From Alistipes sp. (GTDB taxonomy: Bacteria; Bacteroidota; Bacteroidia; Bacteroidales; Rikenellaceae): DNA of 64,000 nt. Location: positions 1-64,000 of the forward strand of contig JAFZFX010000051.1 in NCBI GenBank assembly GCA_017555695.1, read 5' to 3'. Below are positions 9,475 through 17,837 of the stretch, piece after piece. Positions within the stretch are counted from its first letter, which is position 1, and every line of letters starts with the position of its first letter. The notes under the pieces are model-generated. The model searched no databases. It had not been told where the DNA came from and worked only from the letters and a program-made list of their open reading frames with translations. The translations under genes were made by a program, and so were the position numbers.

Positions 9475-9511
9475 TCGGCTCCCCGAGACAAGATATTTAA
9501 TATTCTGTCTC
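9475..9511 (-). promoter_or_regulatory. Leader stem-loops before the antiterminator gene
   Basis: Two inverted repeats lie back to back. The distal one (9485-9511) pairs GAGACA with TGTCTC and continues into an AT-rich imperfect stem. The second (9475-9488) pairs CTCGG with CCGAG around GGAG. They share bases, so they could be alternative structures. Their place directly upstream of an UpxY-type gene suggests a leader pause or terminator, or an antiterminator loading site. That function is inferred. Confidence 0.45.
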
Positions 9512-9624
9512 AGGATGTTACGCCACCTTGAAGTGCTATATAATACCTCACACGAACTACGCATTTGATATGCTCATACTACATCGTGCTGTTAAACACC
9601 CACATATATGGGCATTATACCCTA

Positions 9625-9632
9625 CGAAGATA
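9625..9632 (-). promoter_or_regulatory. Candidate -7 box for the polysaccharide operon
   Basis: The minus strand reads TATCTTCG, one base from the Bacteroidota -7 consensus TAnnTTTG, with T-rich DNA and TTTG upstream at 9645-9648 (closer than the usual -33 spacing). If used, the untranslated leader would be about 170 bases, which fits an antiterminator-controlled operon. I saw no inverted-repeat pair flanking it that would mark an invertible promoter. Confidence 0.35.
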
Positions 9633-9854
9633 ATAAAAAAAATGCAAACAACACCCTTTTCTCAGATCAAAATAGAAGGTCTATACGAATTTGTTATAGA
9701 AAAATTGTAATTTATCATTATAATACAACTAACACCTCTCATTCAAATTAATGCGCTATTTACACCATTTTTCAACCTTATATCAAATATCAAACTACAC
9801 ACTTTCCTATGCCCGTTTAGAATATTTTTATTCTATTTCACCAATGCGCCAAAG

Positions 9855-9880
9855 GGCAGTAAGCGGGACTCGAAACTCGT
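9855..9880 (-). repeat. Degraded copy of the tRNA-Gly 3' half
   Basis: The plus strand reads GCAGTAAGCGGGACTCGAA and then aCtCGTG, matching the acceptor and T-arm end of the tRNA-Gly gene at 10005-10076 with three differences over about 25 bases. After that the sequences diverge. It is either the remnant of a tandem tRNA gene or a tRNA 3'-end attachment-site duplication left by an integrated element. Confidence 0.6.
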
Positions 9881-9892
9881 GCAAGCACGAGT
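9875..9892. repeat. Perfect 8-bp inverted repeat
   Basis: ACTCGTGC and GCACGAGT are separated by only AA, giving an 18-base palindrome-like element. It overlaps the end of the tRNA fragment. It could be a cruciform or operator; no T-run follows that would make it a terminator. Confidence 0.4.
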
Positions 9893-9963
9893 GTATGTGA
9901 CATATATTTACACCCCCAACCCATGAAAGGGGCGGTGAGGGTCACGGATTCTTGGAACTGTAT

Positions 9964-10003
9964 AAAAAAAGCAGTATAGGGTAATGCCCTATACTGCTTT
10001 TTG
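9964..10003 (-). terminator. Rho-independent terminator of tRNA-Gly
   Basis: A 12-bp perfect stem (AGCAGTATAGGG at 9970-9981, CCCTATACTGCT at 9987-9998) with a 5-base loop has A/T runs on both sides, so it can work in both directions. On the minus strand it follows the tRNA 3' end within a few bases and has a run of seven T. Confidence 0.88.
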
Positions 10004-10004
10004 A

Positions 10005-10076
10005 GCGGTAAGCGGGACTCGAACCCGTGACTCTCGGCTTGGGAAGCCGATGCTCTACCAACTGAGCTATTACCGC
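10005..10076 (-). tRNA. tRNA-Gly (anticodon CCC)
   Basis: A 72-base cloverleaf on the minus strand. The acceptor arms GCGGTAA and TTACCGC pair fully. The D arm is GCTC-AGTTGGTAG-AGC. The anticodon stem TCGGC/GCCGA encloses loop TTCCCAA, giving anticodon CCC (Gly, codon GGG). The T arm is ACGGG-TTCGAGT-CCCGC with the expected TTCGA. CCA is not encoded. A TAnnTTTG-type box lies just upstream. Confidence 0.95.
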
Positions 10077-10089
10077 AAAAACTGTAAGA

Positions 10090-10097
10090 CAAAAATA
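10090..10097 (-). promoter_or_regulatory. -7 box of tRNA-Gly promoter
   Basis: The minus strand reads TATTTTTG, an exact TAnnTTTG box, ending 14 bases before the mature tRNA 5' end. Confidence 0.55.
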
Positions 10098-10184
10098 CAA
10101 AAAATCGGACATTCACAGCCCACCTTCGGCCAAAATAAATAAAAAATCTGCCGTCGATAAATCTTTTTTGCGGTTTTTACGTCT

Positions 10185-10192
10185 TATATTTG
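10185..10192 (+). promoter_or_regulatory. -7 box of the ECF sigma operon
   Basis: TATATTTG is an exact TAnnTTTG box. A start about 7 bases downstream would leave a leader of roughly 55 bases before the ATG at 10256, and it would rule out the TTG start at 10190. Confidence 0.55.
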
Positions 10193-10255
10193 GAAACGCG
10201 TTCCAACAAACGAGATTCGAAAACAAAGAACGAACAAGATGCTCGAACAAAAATT

Positions 10256-10765
10256 ATGGAATTAAACAACAAGACAACTAATCCCAATCAGACTCTTGAG
10301 GCTGTAATAACGGCAGAGTTGTCGGCGATGTATCGTTACGCCTGCTATCGGCTTGGCGAGCGGGATGCGGCGCAGGAGGTGATACAGGAGTTGTATCTCA
10401 AACTGCACTCCAAGCCCACATCCGAAGTTCGCAATCTGCGATGTTACATCTATCGCTCTCTATCCAACGCCTGTTCGCAGGCTCTGCGTGAGCGCCGAAA
10501 GATATGTTTCATCGACATTGATTCGCTGTCGGATTTAACAGCTGAAGACCTCCATCCCGCCGATTTTACACAAGAGCAGGCGCTTATATCCCGCCTACTT
10601 GCGGCACTGCCCGACGAACAGAGCGAGGTGATACGTCTGCACCTGCACGGCGAGTGCACATTTGCCGAGATAGCCGACATATTGGATGAGCCACTACCTA
10701 CGGTCAAATCGCGCTACCGCTATGGCATCGAGCATCTGCGCAAAGGGCTACAGAACAAAATTTAA
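10256..10765 (+). CDS. ECF-type RNA polymerase sigma factor
   Basis: 169 residues from the ATG at 10256 (MELNNKTT). Region 2 is seen in AMYRYACYRLGERDAAQEVIQ and neighbouring residues. Region 4 is an HTH, LPDEQSEVIRLHLHGE followed by TFAEIADIL and TVKSRYRYG. It belongs to the sigma-70 family, extracytoplasmic-function class. The gene is followed 30 bases later by a single-pass membrane protein and then a TonB C-terminal-like exported protein, so it probably forms a sigma/anti-sigma signalling unit. The regulon cannot be read from this window. Confidence 0.88.
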   Translation: MELNNKTTNPNQTLEAVITAELSAMYRYACYRLGERDAAQEVIQELYLKLHSKPTSEVRNLRCYIYRSLSNACSQALRERRKICFIDIDSLSDLTAEDLHPADFTQEQALISRLLAALPDEQSEVIRLHLHGECTFAEIADILDEPLPTVKSRYRYGIEHLRKGLQNKI

Positions 10766-10795
10766 TCAGGTTAAAAACTATCAAGCACAAACATT

Positions 10796-11644
10796 ATGAA
10801 AACGGAAAATACACACAACCAATTAACCGATTGGCACATAGAACAACTGCTAAAACCTTGCTTTGCACCTTCGGCTGACGAAATTCGCTTACCCAAAGTC
10901 CCCGTACGTAAGTCAACTCGTCGCTTATGGATAAACATAGCACGCATAGGAGGAGTGGCAGCAGCACTTATAGCAGGTTTATTTATCATTATCACCCCCA
11001 ACAATACTGCCATTGCCAAAACTCCCGAACAAATTGTCATAGATGCATTAGAGAAGATAGAAGATGTCAATTCATACAGGGTATATTTTACTGCAAAAGT
11101 AAAGCCCGCTCCTACTGATGTAAATGATTATTACCGTATTGCAAAAGATGGTGAAGACATCAATGGAACTCTAACATTCCTTAAAACAGAAAAAAACAAC
11201 AAAATAATACGAGTAGAATGGGAGAATGGCGTTACTCAACTATACGATGGCAAGAACTATTATGAATGGGAAGGTACAAGAAGAACAGACAAACAACATT
11301 GTGATTCTTTCCACTTTTTAGCAATTTCTGACATTGAAAAGATAAGGAAAATATTCAAAAATGCATTCAAACAAAATACAGCATCTGCTACTATTGACCC
11401 AAATAATGCCGTAATAGCAATTGCAGTAAATAGTGACGCATTTATAGATAGTCCCAATTTAGAAAATACAATAATAAAGGCTACATTTTCACCAAGCAAC
11501 GGTGAACTTTCAGAGGCAGGATTATACGAAGTAAAATCTTCCCCTTGGGTTTCTATTGTCAAAATCCACAGAGCAAAGTCTAATATCTCAATTAGCAAAA
11601 AAGAGATTATGGCAGCGCCAAACAAAAAGCATAATAAGAAATAA
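10796..11644 (+). CDS. Single-pass membrane protein, possible anti-sigma factor
   Basis: 282 residues. A cytoplasmic N-terminus of about 43 residues carries LTDWHIEQLLKPCFAPSADEIRLP, one membrane segment lies near residues 45-67, and a periplasmic domain of about 210 residues follows. The topology and position after an ECF sigma gene suggest an anti-sigma factor. No zinc anti-sigma motif (HxxxCxxC) and no clear FecR domain are visible. The periplasmic part (YRVYFTAKV, LYDGKNYYEW, ISKKEIM) reads like a LolA/RseB-type beta domain that could sense lipids or lipoproteins, which is a tentative reading. Codon use is more AT-rich than in the sigma gene. Confidence 0.55.
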   Translation: MKTENTHNQLTDWHIEQLLKPCFAPSADEIRLPKVPVRKSTRRLWINIARIGGVAAALIAGLFIIITPNNTAIAKTPEQIVIDALEKIEDVNSYRVYFTAKVKPAPTDVNDYYRIAKDGEDINGTLTFLKTEKNNKIIRVEWENGVTQLYDGKNYYEWEGTRRTDKQHCDSFHFLAISDIEKIRKIFKNAFKQNTASATIDPNNAVIAIAVNSDAFIDSPNLENTIIKATFSPSNGELSEAGLYEVKSSPWVSIVKIHRAKSNISISKKEIMAAPNKKHNKK

Positions 11645-11665
11645 CACTAAAAAAAGAGATTAATT

Positions 11666-12049
11666 ATGAAGAAGTTTATTTTTGCAGCATTGGCTATGAC
11701 CTTTATGGCCACATCAATGGCTGTAGCACAAGAGATGAAAATCGACAAAATGCCAACTTTCAGTTGCGGCGAGATTAATGATTTCAACACTTGGGTACTA
11801 AATAATTTCAAATACCCAGATGAGGCCCTCAACAAAAATATTACAGGCAAAATACTTGTAGAATTTGTAGTAAAAGCGGATGGTACGGTATCATCAGTAA
11901 AAACACTGAAGAGCCCTTCCGAACTTCTTACAGCCGAAGCAGAGAGAGTTGTAAAATCTTCGCCCAAATGGCAGCCAGGAGAGGTTGATGGCAAGAAAGT
12001 AAGTGTAAAATTAACTCTACCTATTAGTTTGGCAATAACGGAAAACTAA
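11666..12049 (+). CDS. Exported stand-alone TonB C-terminal domain protein
   Basis: 127 residues: a signal peptide (MKKFIFAALAMTFMATSMAVAQ, cut near residue 22) followed almost at once by a TonB C-terminal-like domain. The segments YPDEALNKNITGKILVEFVV, ADGTVSSVK, and AERVVKSSPKWQPGEVDGKK are characteristic of that domain. It has no membrane anchor and no proline-rich linker, so it should be soluble in the periplasm and cannot itself couple to ExbB/ExbD. As third gene of the sigma operon it may bind a receptor or act as sensor; this is inference. Confidence 0.75.
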   Translation: MKKFIFAALAMTFMATSMAVAQEMKIDKMPTFSCGEINDFNTWVLNNFKYPDEALNKNITGKILVEFVVKADGTVSSVKTLKSPSELLTAEAERVVKSSPKWQPGEVDGKKVSVKLTLPISLAITEN

Positions 12050-12100
12050 ATAATGAATATAGGCTAATTGTTTAGAATATCACATAGTCCTAACATAACA

Positions 12101-12138
12101 AATAAGGGTATTGGCCACTATTGACCAATACCCTTATT
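12101..12138. terminator. Bidirectional terminator between convergent genes
   Basis: A 14-bp perfect stem (AATAAGGGTATTGG and CCAATACCCTTATT) lies between the TonB-like gene and the acyl-CoA ligase gene, with A/T-rich flanks on both sides. Confidence 0.85.
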
Positions 12139-12156
12139 ATATAATATAGGACTACC

Positions 12157-14061
12157 CTACTTTGCTATCTTGGCGATTGACTCCAAGTTCTTGGGATTAT
12201 CAATCTTCTTGCCCTCGGGAGTGTAAACATATTCGATACGGTCAGCAAAATACTCCTCGACCTTACCACGAACAACCTTCATCGTACTATTAACAAGGCC
12301 GTTCTGCTCGGTGAAGGCCTCACCTACGATAGCCAACGCACCCGGCAACCAGCGGTCGGGGAACTCGTCAGCATACTCGCCACCCGTACGATACTTATCC
12401 ACCTCGGCACCGATAGCCTTGGCTGCTGCACGCAACGACTCCTCGTCGCTCTTGCCGCCCAAGATTGAGCGCATAGCCTCACGGTTGGGCACAACGATAG
12501 CCGAAGTGAAGGGGCTCTGGTTGTTATAGATGATAACCTGATCAATCAGCGGCGACTTATCCACGATAGCCTCCTCCATACCCTCGGGGCTATACTTCTC
12601 GCCATCGGCTGAAATCAAGAGGCTCTTGAAACGACCCAACACATAGAGGAAACCATCATCGGCCATATAACCCATATCGCCAGTATAGAGCCAACCATCC
12701 TTCACGGTCTCAGCCGTTGCAGAAGGGTTCTTCCAATAACCAGCCATCACATTCTCACCCTTGATGACAATCTCACCCTTTACTCCTGTGGGCATCTCCT
12801 TACCCTCCTCGTCCAGAATCTTAATCTCCAGAGGCTGGATAACCTTACCCGATGAGCCGAAGCGGTGACGACCCTTACCGAGAGAGTTAGCCGAGATGAT
12901 AGGTGTAGCCTCCGACAGACCGTAGCCCTGCAACATAGGCATACCCACAGCATAGAAGAAGCGCTGCAACTCTGAATCCAGAAGCGCACCACCACCTACG
13001 AAGAACTTGATGTTGCCACCAAATCCTGCACGCACCTTCTCAAAGAGAATCTTATCGAACAGCGCTACCAGCGGCTTGAGCATAAAACGCCAGCCCTTAC
13101 CCTTCGAGAAACCATCCTGATTATACTCATAGGCGACCTTAAGCGCGAACTTAAACAACTTCTCGACTTTCGGGCCCTGCTTCTTGATTGAGGTCTCGAT
13201 ACTCTTACGGAAGTTCTTAGCCAACGCAGGCACCGACAACAGCACATGGGGCTTTACCTCCTTGATATTTATGGGGACATTCTTCAGTGTCTCCATAGGA
13301 GTACGGCCCACCTGCGTAGTAGCCACCGACGCACCACAAGCCACCATAATATAGAAACCTGCCACATGGGCGAAGCAGTGGTCGAGTGGCAAGATGATAA
13401 ACATTGTGTACTCTGACGGAATATTAATTCGAGTCAAAGCCTGCTCAACATTTGCTGTATAGTTGCGGTGAGTCAAAATCACACCCTTGGGGTCAGCGGT
13501 AGTACCTGATGTATAGGTGATTGTAGCATAATCGTCATTCTGAATCGCCTGACCGATAGCCATAAACTCCTCCTTATGCTCCTTGAGATACTCCTCACCC
13601 TTGGCAGCCACCTGCGAGAGGAACACCTCGCCCTCCTGCAACTCGGCATCACAATCAAAAACGATGATATGCTTGATAAGCGGCAACTGCTCACGAATCT
13701 TACGGAACTTGGGCAGCTGATTGCGAGACACGAAGATTGCCACTACATCAGCGTGACGAAGACGGAACAACAAGTCATTAGCCTCCTCCAACTTAATTGA
13801 CAAAGGTACGCTGATTGCGCCCGCATACAACAGACCCAGCTCTGCCAGAATCCAGCTGTTGCAACCCTCTGCCAAAATCGACACTGTCTGCTTGGGCTGA
13901 ATACCCATTGCAGCCAAACCAGCACCGATATTTATAGCCTGACTCTTACACTCTTTGTAGGTCGTAGGTCGGAACTCGCCGTCAGATTTCTCCAACAGGA
14001 ATGTACGCTCACCATACTTCTCAACCGACGATTCAAACAAATCGATAATGCTCTTTTTCAT
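12157..14061 (-). CDS. Long-chain acyl-CoA synthetase (AMP-forming)
   Basis: 634 residues of the ANL adenylate-forming superfamily. The phosphate-binding motif YTSGTTADPKGV is near residue 183, GYGLSEATP follows in the middle, and YTGDMGYMADDGFLYVLGR marks the hinge. The length and the pattern resemble the bacterial long-chain fatty acid-CoA ligases of the AMP-dependent synthetase (FAA1-like) group common in Bacteroidota. It activates fatty acids to acyl-CoA in two steps through acyl-AMP at the membrane. Fifteen bases separate it from lepA upstream, so the pair probably share a transcript. Confidence 0.9.
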   Translation of the reverse strand: MKKSIIDLFESSVEKYGERTFLLEKSDGEFRPTTYKECKSQAINIGAGLAAMGIQPKQTVSILAEGCNSWILAELGLLYAGAISVPLSIKLEEANDLLFRLRHADVVAIFVSRNQLPKFRKIREQLPLIKHIIVFDCDAELQEGEVFLSQVAAKGEEYLKEHKEEFMAIGQAIQNDDYATITYTSGTTADPKGVILTHRNYTANVEQALTRINIPSEYTMFIILPLDHCFAHVAGFYIMVACGASVATTQVGRTPMETLKNVPINIKEVKPHVLLSVPALAKNFRKSIETSIKKQGPKVEKLFKFALKVAYEYNQDGFSKGKGWRFMLKPLVALFDKILFEKVRAGFGGNIKFFVGGGALLDSELQRFFYAVGMPMLQGYGLSEATPIISANSLGKGRHRFGSSGKVIQPLEIKILDEEGKEMPTGVKGEIVIKGENVMAGYWKNPSATAETVKDGWLYTGDMGYMADDGFLYVLGRFKSLLISADGEKYSPEGMEEAIVDKSPLIDQVIIYNNQSPFTSAIVVPNREAMRSILGGKSDEESLRAAAKAIGAEVDKYRTGGEYADEFPDRWLPGALAIVGEAFTEQNGLVNSTMKVVRGKVEEYFADRIEYVYTPEGKKIDNPKNLESIAKIAK

Positions 14062-14076
14062 ATTTTAAGTTTTAGG

Positions 14077-15867
14077 TTAATCCATCTTTAACACCGCCAA
14101 GAAGGCCGACTGCGGCACCTGCACCGAACCTACCTGACGCATACGCTTCTTACCAGCCTTCTGCTTCTCCAACAGCTTACGCTTACGCGAGATATCACCA
14201 CCATAACACTTCGCAGTCACATCCTTACGCACTGCCTTTACGGTCTCACGGGCGATAATCTTCGCACCAATTGCAGCCTGGATGGCGATATCGAACTGCT
14301 GGCGGGGAATAAGCTCCTTGAGCTTCTCACACATCTTGCGACCGAAGTCATAAGCGTGGTCGGCATAAATAAGCGACGACAACGCATCGACGGGCTCACC
14401 ATTGAGCAGGATATCCAACTTAGCCAATTTACTCGGCTTATATCCCGTACGGTGGTAGTCAAACGAAGCATATCCCTTCGAGATACTCTTCAATTTATCA
14501 TAGAAGTCGAATACGATCTCCGACAGCGGCATATCGAAATTGACCTCCACACGATCCTGCGTAATGAAGTTCTGATTCTTCAGCACACCACGCTTGTCGA
14601 TACAGAGCTTGATTACTGCACCCAGGAAGTCGGCTTTGGTAATAATCTGTGCGTTGATATATGGCTCCTCGATTGTTGCCACCTTCGTAACCTCGGGCAG
14701 TCCCGACGGGTTGTGCACCTCAAGCACCTCACCCGAAGTGGTTGTAATACGGTACGACACATTCGGCACAGTAGTGATTACATCCATATCGAACTCACGA
14801 TACAGACGCTCCTGGATAATCTCCATATGCAGCAGACCCAAGAATCCGCAACGGAAACCGAATCCCAACGCCAACGAGCTCTCGGGCTCGAATGTGAGTG
14901 ATGCATCGTTCAACTTCAACTTCTCGAGCGAAGCACGCAAATCCTCGTACTGGTCAGCCTCGACGGGGTAAACACCCGCAAAGACCATAGGCTTCACATC
15001 CTCAAATCCCGCAATAGACTCCTGGCAGGGGTTGTTCATAGCAGTGATGGTATCACCCACCTTCACATCGGCCGAGTTCTTGATACCCGAGCAGATGTAA
15101 CCTACATCTCCTGCACGCACCTCATTGCGTGGACACATCTTTAGTTTGAGTACGCCTACCTCGTCAGCATCGTAGTCGTTGCCCGTATTGAAGAACTTTA
15201 CATGATCACCCTTGCGCAATACGCCATTGAACACGCGATAGTAAGCAATGATTCCACGGAACGGATTGAACACCGAGTCGAAGATAAGCGCCTGCAACGG
15301 AGCATTCTCGTCGCCCTTGGGTGCAGGAATACGCTCAACGATAGCCTCCAGCACATCCTCAACGCCCTGGCCAGTCTTACCCGAAGCAAGCAAAATATCC
15401 TCCTCCTTACAGCCGATGAGGTCGATAACCTGATCCTTAACCTCGTCAATCATAGCCGACTCGACATCAATCTTGTTCAGCACGGGCACAATCTCCAAGT
15501 CGTTACCGATAGCCAAATAGAGGTTCGAGATAGTCTGCGCCTGAATACCCTGCGTAGCATCCACTACGAGCAGCGCGCCCTCACACGAGGCGATAGCACG
15601 CGACACCTCGTACGAAAAATCGACATGTCCCGGAGTATCAATCAGGTTCAACACATAGGTCTCGCCGTTGCGAGCCTTGTACTCCATCTGAATGGCGTGG
15701 CTCTTGATGGTGATACCCTTCTCGCGTTCAAGGTCCATATCATCCAGCACCTGGCTCTGCATTTCGCGCTGATTCAGCGTATTGGTCTTCTCCAACAAAC
15801 GGTCGGCCAGTGTAGATTTGCCGTGGTCGATATGGGCTATAATACAAAAATTGCGTATATTCTTCAT
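14077..15867 (-). CDS. lepA: Elongation factor 4 (back-translocating GTPase)
   Basis: 596 residues, the usual LepA length. The G1 motif [14 protein letters not shown] begins at residue 11, DTPGHVDF is G3 and NKIDV is G4. The LepA-specific C-terminal domain is present ([32 protein letters not shown]). The protein binds stalled ribosomes in the elongation cycle and affects initiation and assembly. A divergent promoter region of about 100 bases separates it from the prenyltransferase gene. Confidence 0.97.
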   Translation of the reverse strand: MKNIRNFCIIAHIDHGKSTLADRLLEKTNTLNQREMQSQVLDDMDLEREKGITIKSHAIQMEYKARNGETYVLNLIDTPGHVDFSYEVSRAIASCEGALLVVDATQGIQAQTISNLYLAIGNDLEIVPVLNKIDVESAMIDEVKDQVIDLIGCKEEDILLASGKTGQGVEDVLEAIVERIPAPKGDENAPLQALIFDSVFNPFRGIIAYYRVFNGVLRKGDHVKFFNTGNDYDADEVGVLKLKMCPRNEVRAGDVGYICSGIKNSADVKVGDTITAMNNPCQESIAGFEDVKPMVFAGVYPVEADQYEDLRASLEKLKLNDASLTFEPESSLALGFGFRCGFLGLLHMEIIQERLYREFDMDVITTVPNVSYRITTTSGEVLEVHNPSGLPEVTKVATIEEPYINAQIITKADFLGAVIKLCIDKRGVLKNQNFITQDRVEVNFDMPLSEIVFDFYDKLKSISKGYASFDYHRTGYKPSKLAKLDILLNGEPVDALSSLIYADHAYDFGRKMCEKLKELIPRQQFDIAIQAAIGAKIIARETVKAVRKDVTAKCYGGDISRKRKLLEKQKAGKKRMRQVGSVQVPQSAFLAVLKMD

Positions 15868-15896
15868 CGTGTCAATCGTTTCTTATATAAATCGCG

Positions 15897-15904
15897 CAAA
15901 TATA
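15897..15904 (-). promoter_or_regulatory. -7 box of lepA promoter
   Basis: The minus strand reads TATATTTG, an exact TAnnTTTG box about 30 bases before the lepA ATG. Confidence 0.55.
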
Positions 15905-15936
15905 CGCAAATTCGTCGGCAAGAACAAAATTAATCG

Positions 15937-15944
15937 TATCTTTG
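15937..15944 (+). promoter_or_regulatory. -7 box of UbiA-family gene promoter
   Basis: TATCTTTG is an exact TAnnTTTG box, 23 bases before the ATG at 15967 and divergent from the lepA box. Confidence 0.6.
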
Positions 15945-15966
15945 CACCATTAAAAATAGCAAAAAG

Positions 15967-16848
15967 ATGAATTCGATATCCAAATACGCCAAATTAGTCA
16001 AATTTTCGCACACAATCTTCGCAATGCCCTTTGCGCTCATCTCGTTTGTCTATGCCGTAAAACATAGCCCCGATGGCCTCTTCCAGAGTTCACCCTATTG
16101 GTGGGCGACACTGCTTGTGCAGGTAGTTTTGTGTATGGTCTTTGCACGCAATGTGGCTATGGGATTCAACCGCTGGGCCGATAGAAAAATTGACGCCAAG
16201 AACCCCCGCACTGCCACTCGCGAGATACCCGCAGGTAAAATCTCACCCCGCGCGGCGATGTGGTTTGTCGTAATCAACGCCCTACTATTCATCGTAACGG
16301 CCGCCACTATCAACTGGCTTACAGCCGCTCTGTCGCCCGTCGCTTTAGGCGTGATTATGGCCTATAGTTACTGCAAGCGATTCACCTCAATGGCACACCT
16401 CGTGCTGGGTCTGTCGCTCGCCATTGCACCCGTCGGCGCCTACATTGCCGTATGCGGAACATTCGCCCTTGAGCCTTGTATTTTGGCGATGCTCGTACTC
16501 ACTTGGTGCGGCAGTTTCGATATCATTTATGCGCTTCAGGACCAGGAGTTTGACCGCCAAAACGGGCTCCACTCCATTCCCGCCAAATTCTCTACACGCA
16601 CGGCGCTAAATATCAGTAGCGGCTTGCACGCCGTCAGCATACTTGCGCTTTGCTGGTACGCCACATTCCTACCACAAAATTGGCTCACTTGGAGTGGCGC
16701 CGCAATCTTCTCGGCTATCATCATCGCCGAGCATATTCTGGTGACTCCCACGCGCCAGCGCAACATCGGCATTGCGTTCGGCACACTGAATGGCTTGGCA
16801 AGTACTACGCTGGCTATCTTCTTCATAGCATCAATGCTCATAGGATAA
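15967..16848 (+). CDS. UbiA-family prenyltransferase, probable menaquinone pathway (MqnP-like)
   Basis: 293 residues with about nine membrane helices. The two Asp-rich sites of UbiA enzymes are visible: NRWADRKID near residue 68, and [12 protein letters not shown] near residue 182. The enzyme attaches a polyprenyl chain to an aromatic ring in the inner membrane. Bacteroidota make menaquinone and not ubiquinone. The closeness to the 4-hydroxybenzoate octaprenyltransferase type rather than MenA suggests MqnP of the futalosine route, but no other mqn gene is in the window to confirm it. It ends 13 bases before the EamA gene. Confidence 0.82.
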   Translation: MNSISKYAKLVKFSHTIFAMPFALISFVYAVKHSPDGLFQSSPYWWATLLVQVVLCMVFARNVAMGFNRWADRKIDAKNPRTATREIPAGKISPRAAMWFVVINALLFIVTAATINWLTAALSPVALGVIMAYSYCKRFTSMAHLVLGLSLAIAPVGAYIAVCGTFALEPCILAMLVLTWCGSFDIIYALQDQEFDRQNGLHSIPAKFSTRTALNISSGLHAVSILALCWYATFLPQNWLTWSGAAIFSAIIIAEHILVTPTRQRNIGIAFGTLNGLASTTLAIFFIASMLIG

Positions 16849-16861
16849 ACCCAGACAGACT

Positions 16862-17764
16862 ATGTGGCTGATTTTAGCATTCCTCTCGGCGGCCTTTTTA
16901 GGCCTTTACGATGTTGCCAAAAAGCAGGCTTTACGCCACAACTCCGTACCCAACATATTGCTACTCAACACACTGATTTCGTCGCTCATTTTTCTTCCCG
17001 TAGTACTCTCGAGTCAGCTGTCACTTGAGTGGTTTACAGAGGGTAGCCTTCTCTGCTTTGACAAAGACACAACGGAGGCCCACATCAAAATTTTAATAAA
17101 ATCCGTCATTGTACTCTCTTCGTGGGCATTCGGTTATTTAGGCATTAAACACCTGCCTATCACCATCGTAGGCCCTATCAACGCCACTCGCCCCATTATC
17201 GTTTTGGTAGGCGCAATGTTGCTCTTCGGCGAAAGACTAAACGCCCTGCAATGGATAGGCGTTGCGATGGCTCTAACATCGATATTTTTGCTCAGCAAAG
17301 CGGGCAAGCGCGAGGGTATAGACTTCAAGCGCAACCGCTGGATTCTTTGCGTCGTAGCAGCCGCATTATTGGGTGCTACGAGCGGACTCTACGACCGCCA
17401 TATTATGCGCGAATTACCGCCTCTTATGGTGCAGAGTTGGTTCAACATCTACCAAGCTATCATTATGACAATCATCGTATTGTGCATCGCCATAACACAG
17501 GGCAAATCAACGCTCAACATCAAGTGGAGCTGGGCCATCCCGATGATCTCAATTCTACTCTCGGCAGCCGATTTGGCCTACTTCGTAGCACTCAGCCGCG
17601 AGGACTCACTACTGACCGTCATATCGATGATTCGCCGAGGCTCTGTCGTCGTTTCGTTCACTTGCGGAGCCATCCTATTCCACGAGAAAAATCTCAAGGC
17701 CAAGGCCATTGATATGATTTTTATTCTGATTGGTATGATATTTTTGTGGCTCGGCAGCCGATAA
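16862..17764 (+). CDS. EamA/DMT-family transporter
   Basis: 300 residues with ten hydrophobic segments in two similar halves, the EamA duplication. PINATRPIIVLVGAMLLFGERL ends the first half and a matching SMIRRGSVVVSFTCGAILFHEKN ends the second. These proteins export or exchange small metabolites; the substrate cannot be told from sequence. It probably shares a transcript with the prenyltransferase gene just upstream. Confidence 0.85.
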   Translation: MWLILAFLSAAFLGLYDVAKKQALRHNSVPNILLLNTLISSLIFLPVVLSSQLSLEWFTEGSLLCFDKDTTEAHIKILIKSVIVLSSWAFGYLGIKHLPITIVGPINATRPIIVLVGAMLLFGERLNALQWIGVAMALTSIFLLSKAGKREGIDFKRNRWILCVVAAALLGATSGLYDRHIMRELPPLMVQSWFNIYQAIIMTIIVLCIAITQGKSTLNIKWSWAIPMISILLSAADLAYFVALSREDSLLTVISMIRRGSVVVSFTCGAILFHEKNLKAKAIDMIFILIGMIFLWLGSR

Positions 17765-17779
17765 TTGTGAATTATTGAC

Positions 17780-17787
17780 TATCTTTG
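17780..17787 (+). promoter_or_regulatory. -7 box of pheT promoter
   Basis: TATCTTTG is an exact TAnnTTTG box, leaving a leader of about 45 bases before the pheT ATG at 17838. No T-box or other leader element is visible. Confidence 0.55.
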
Positions 17788-17837
17788 CGGGATAGTGAAT
17801 ATAAACACGAATTAAATAATCAAAAATATACTATACT

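Noticed and set aside
9500-9850. An invertible capsule promoter as in Bacteroides fragilis
   Set aside because: I found no pair of long inverted repeats flanking the promoter candidate; only short hairpins are visible.
9838-10116. A 92-residue minus-strand open frame across the tRNA-Gly gene
   Set aside because: Its middle reads SSVGRASASQAESHGFESRL, the usual artefact of translating a tRNA gene and terminator.
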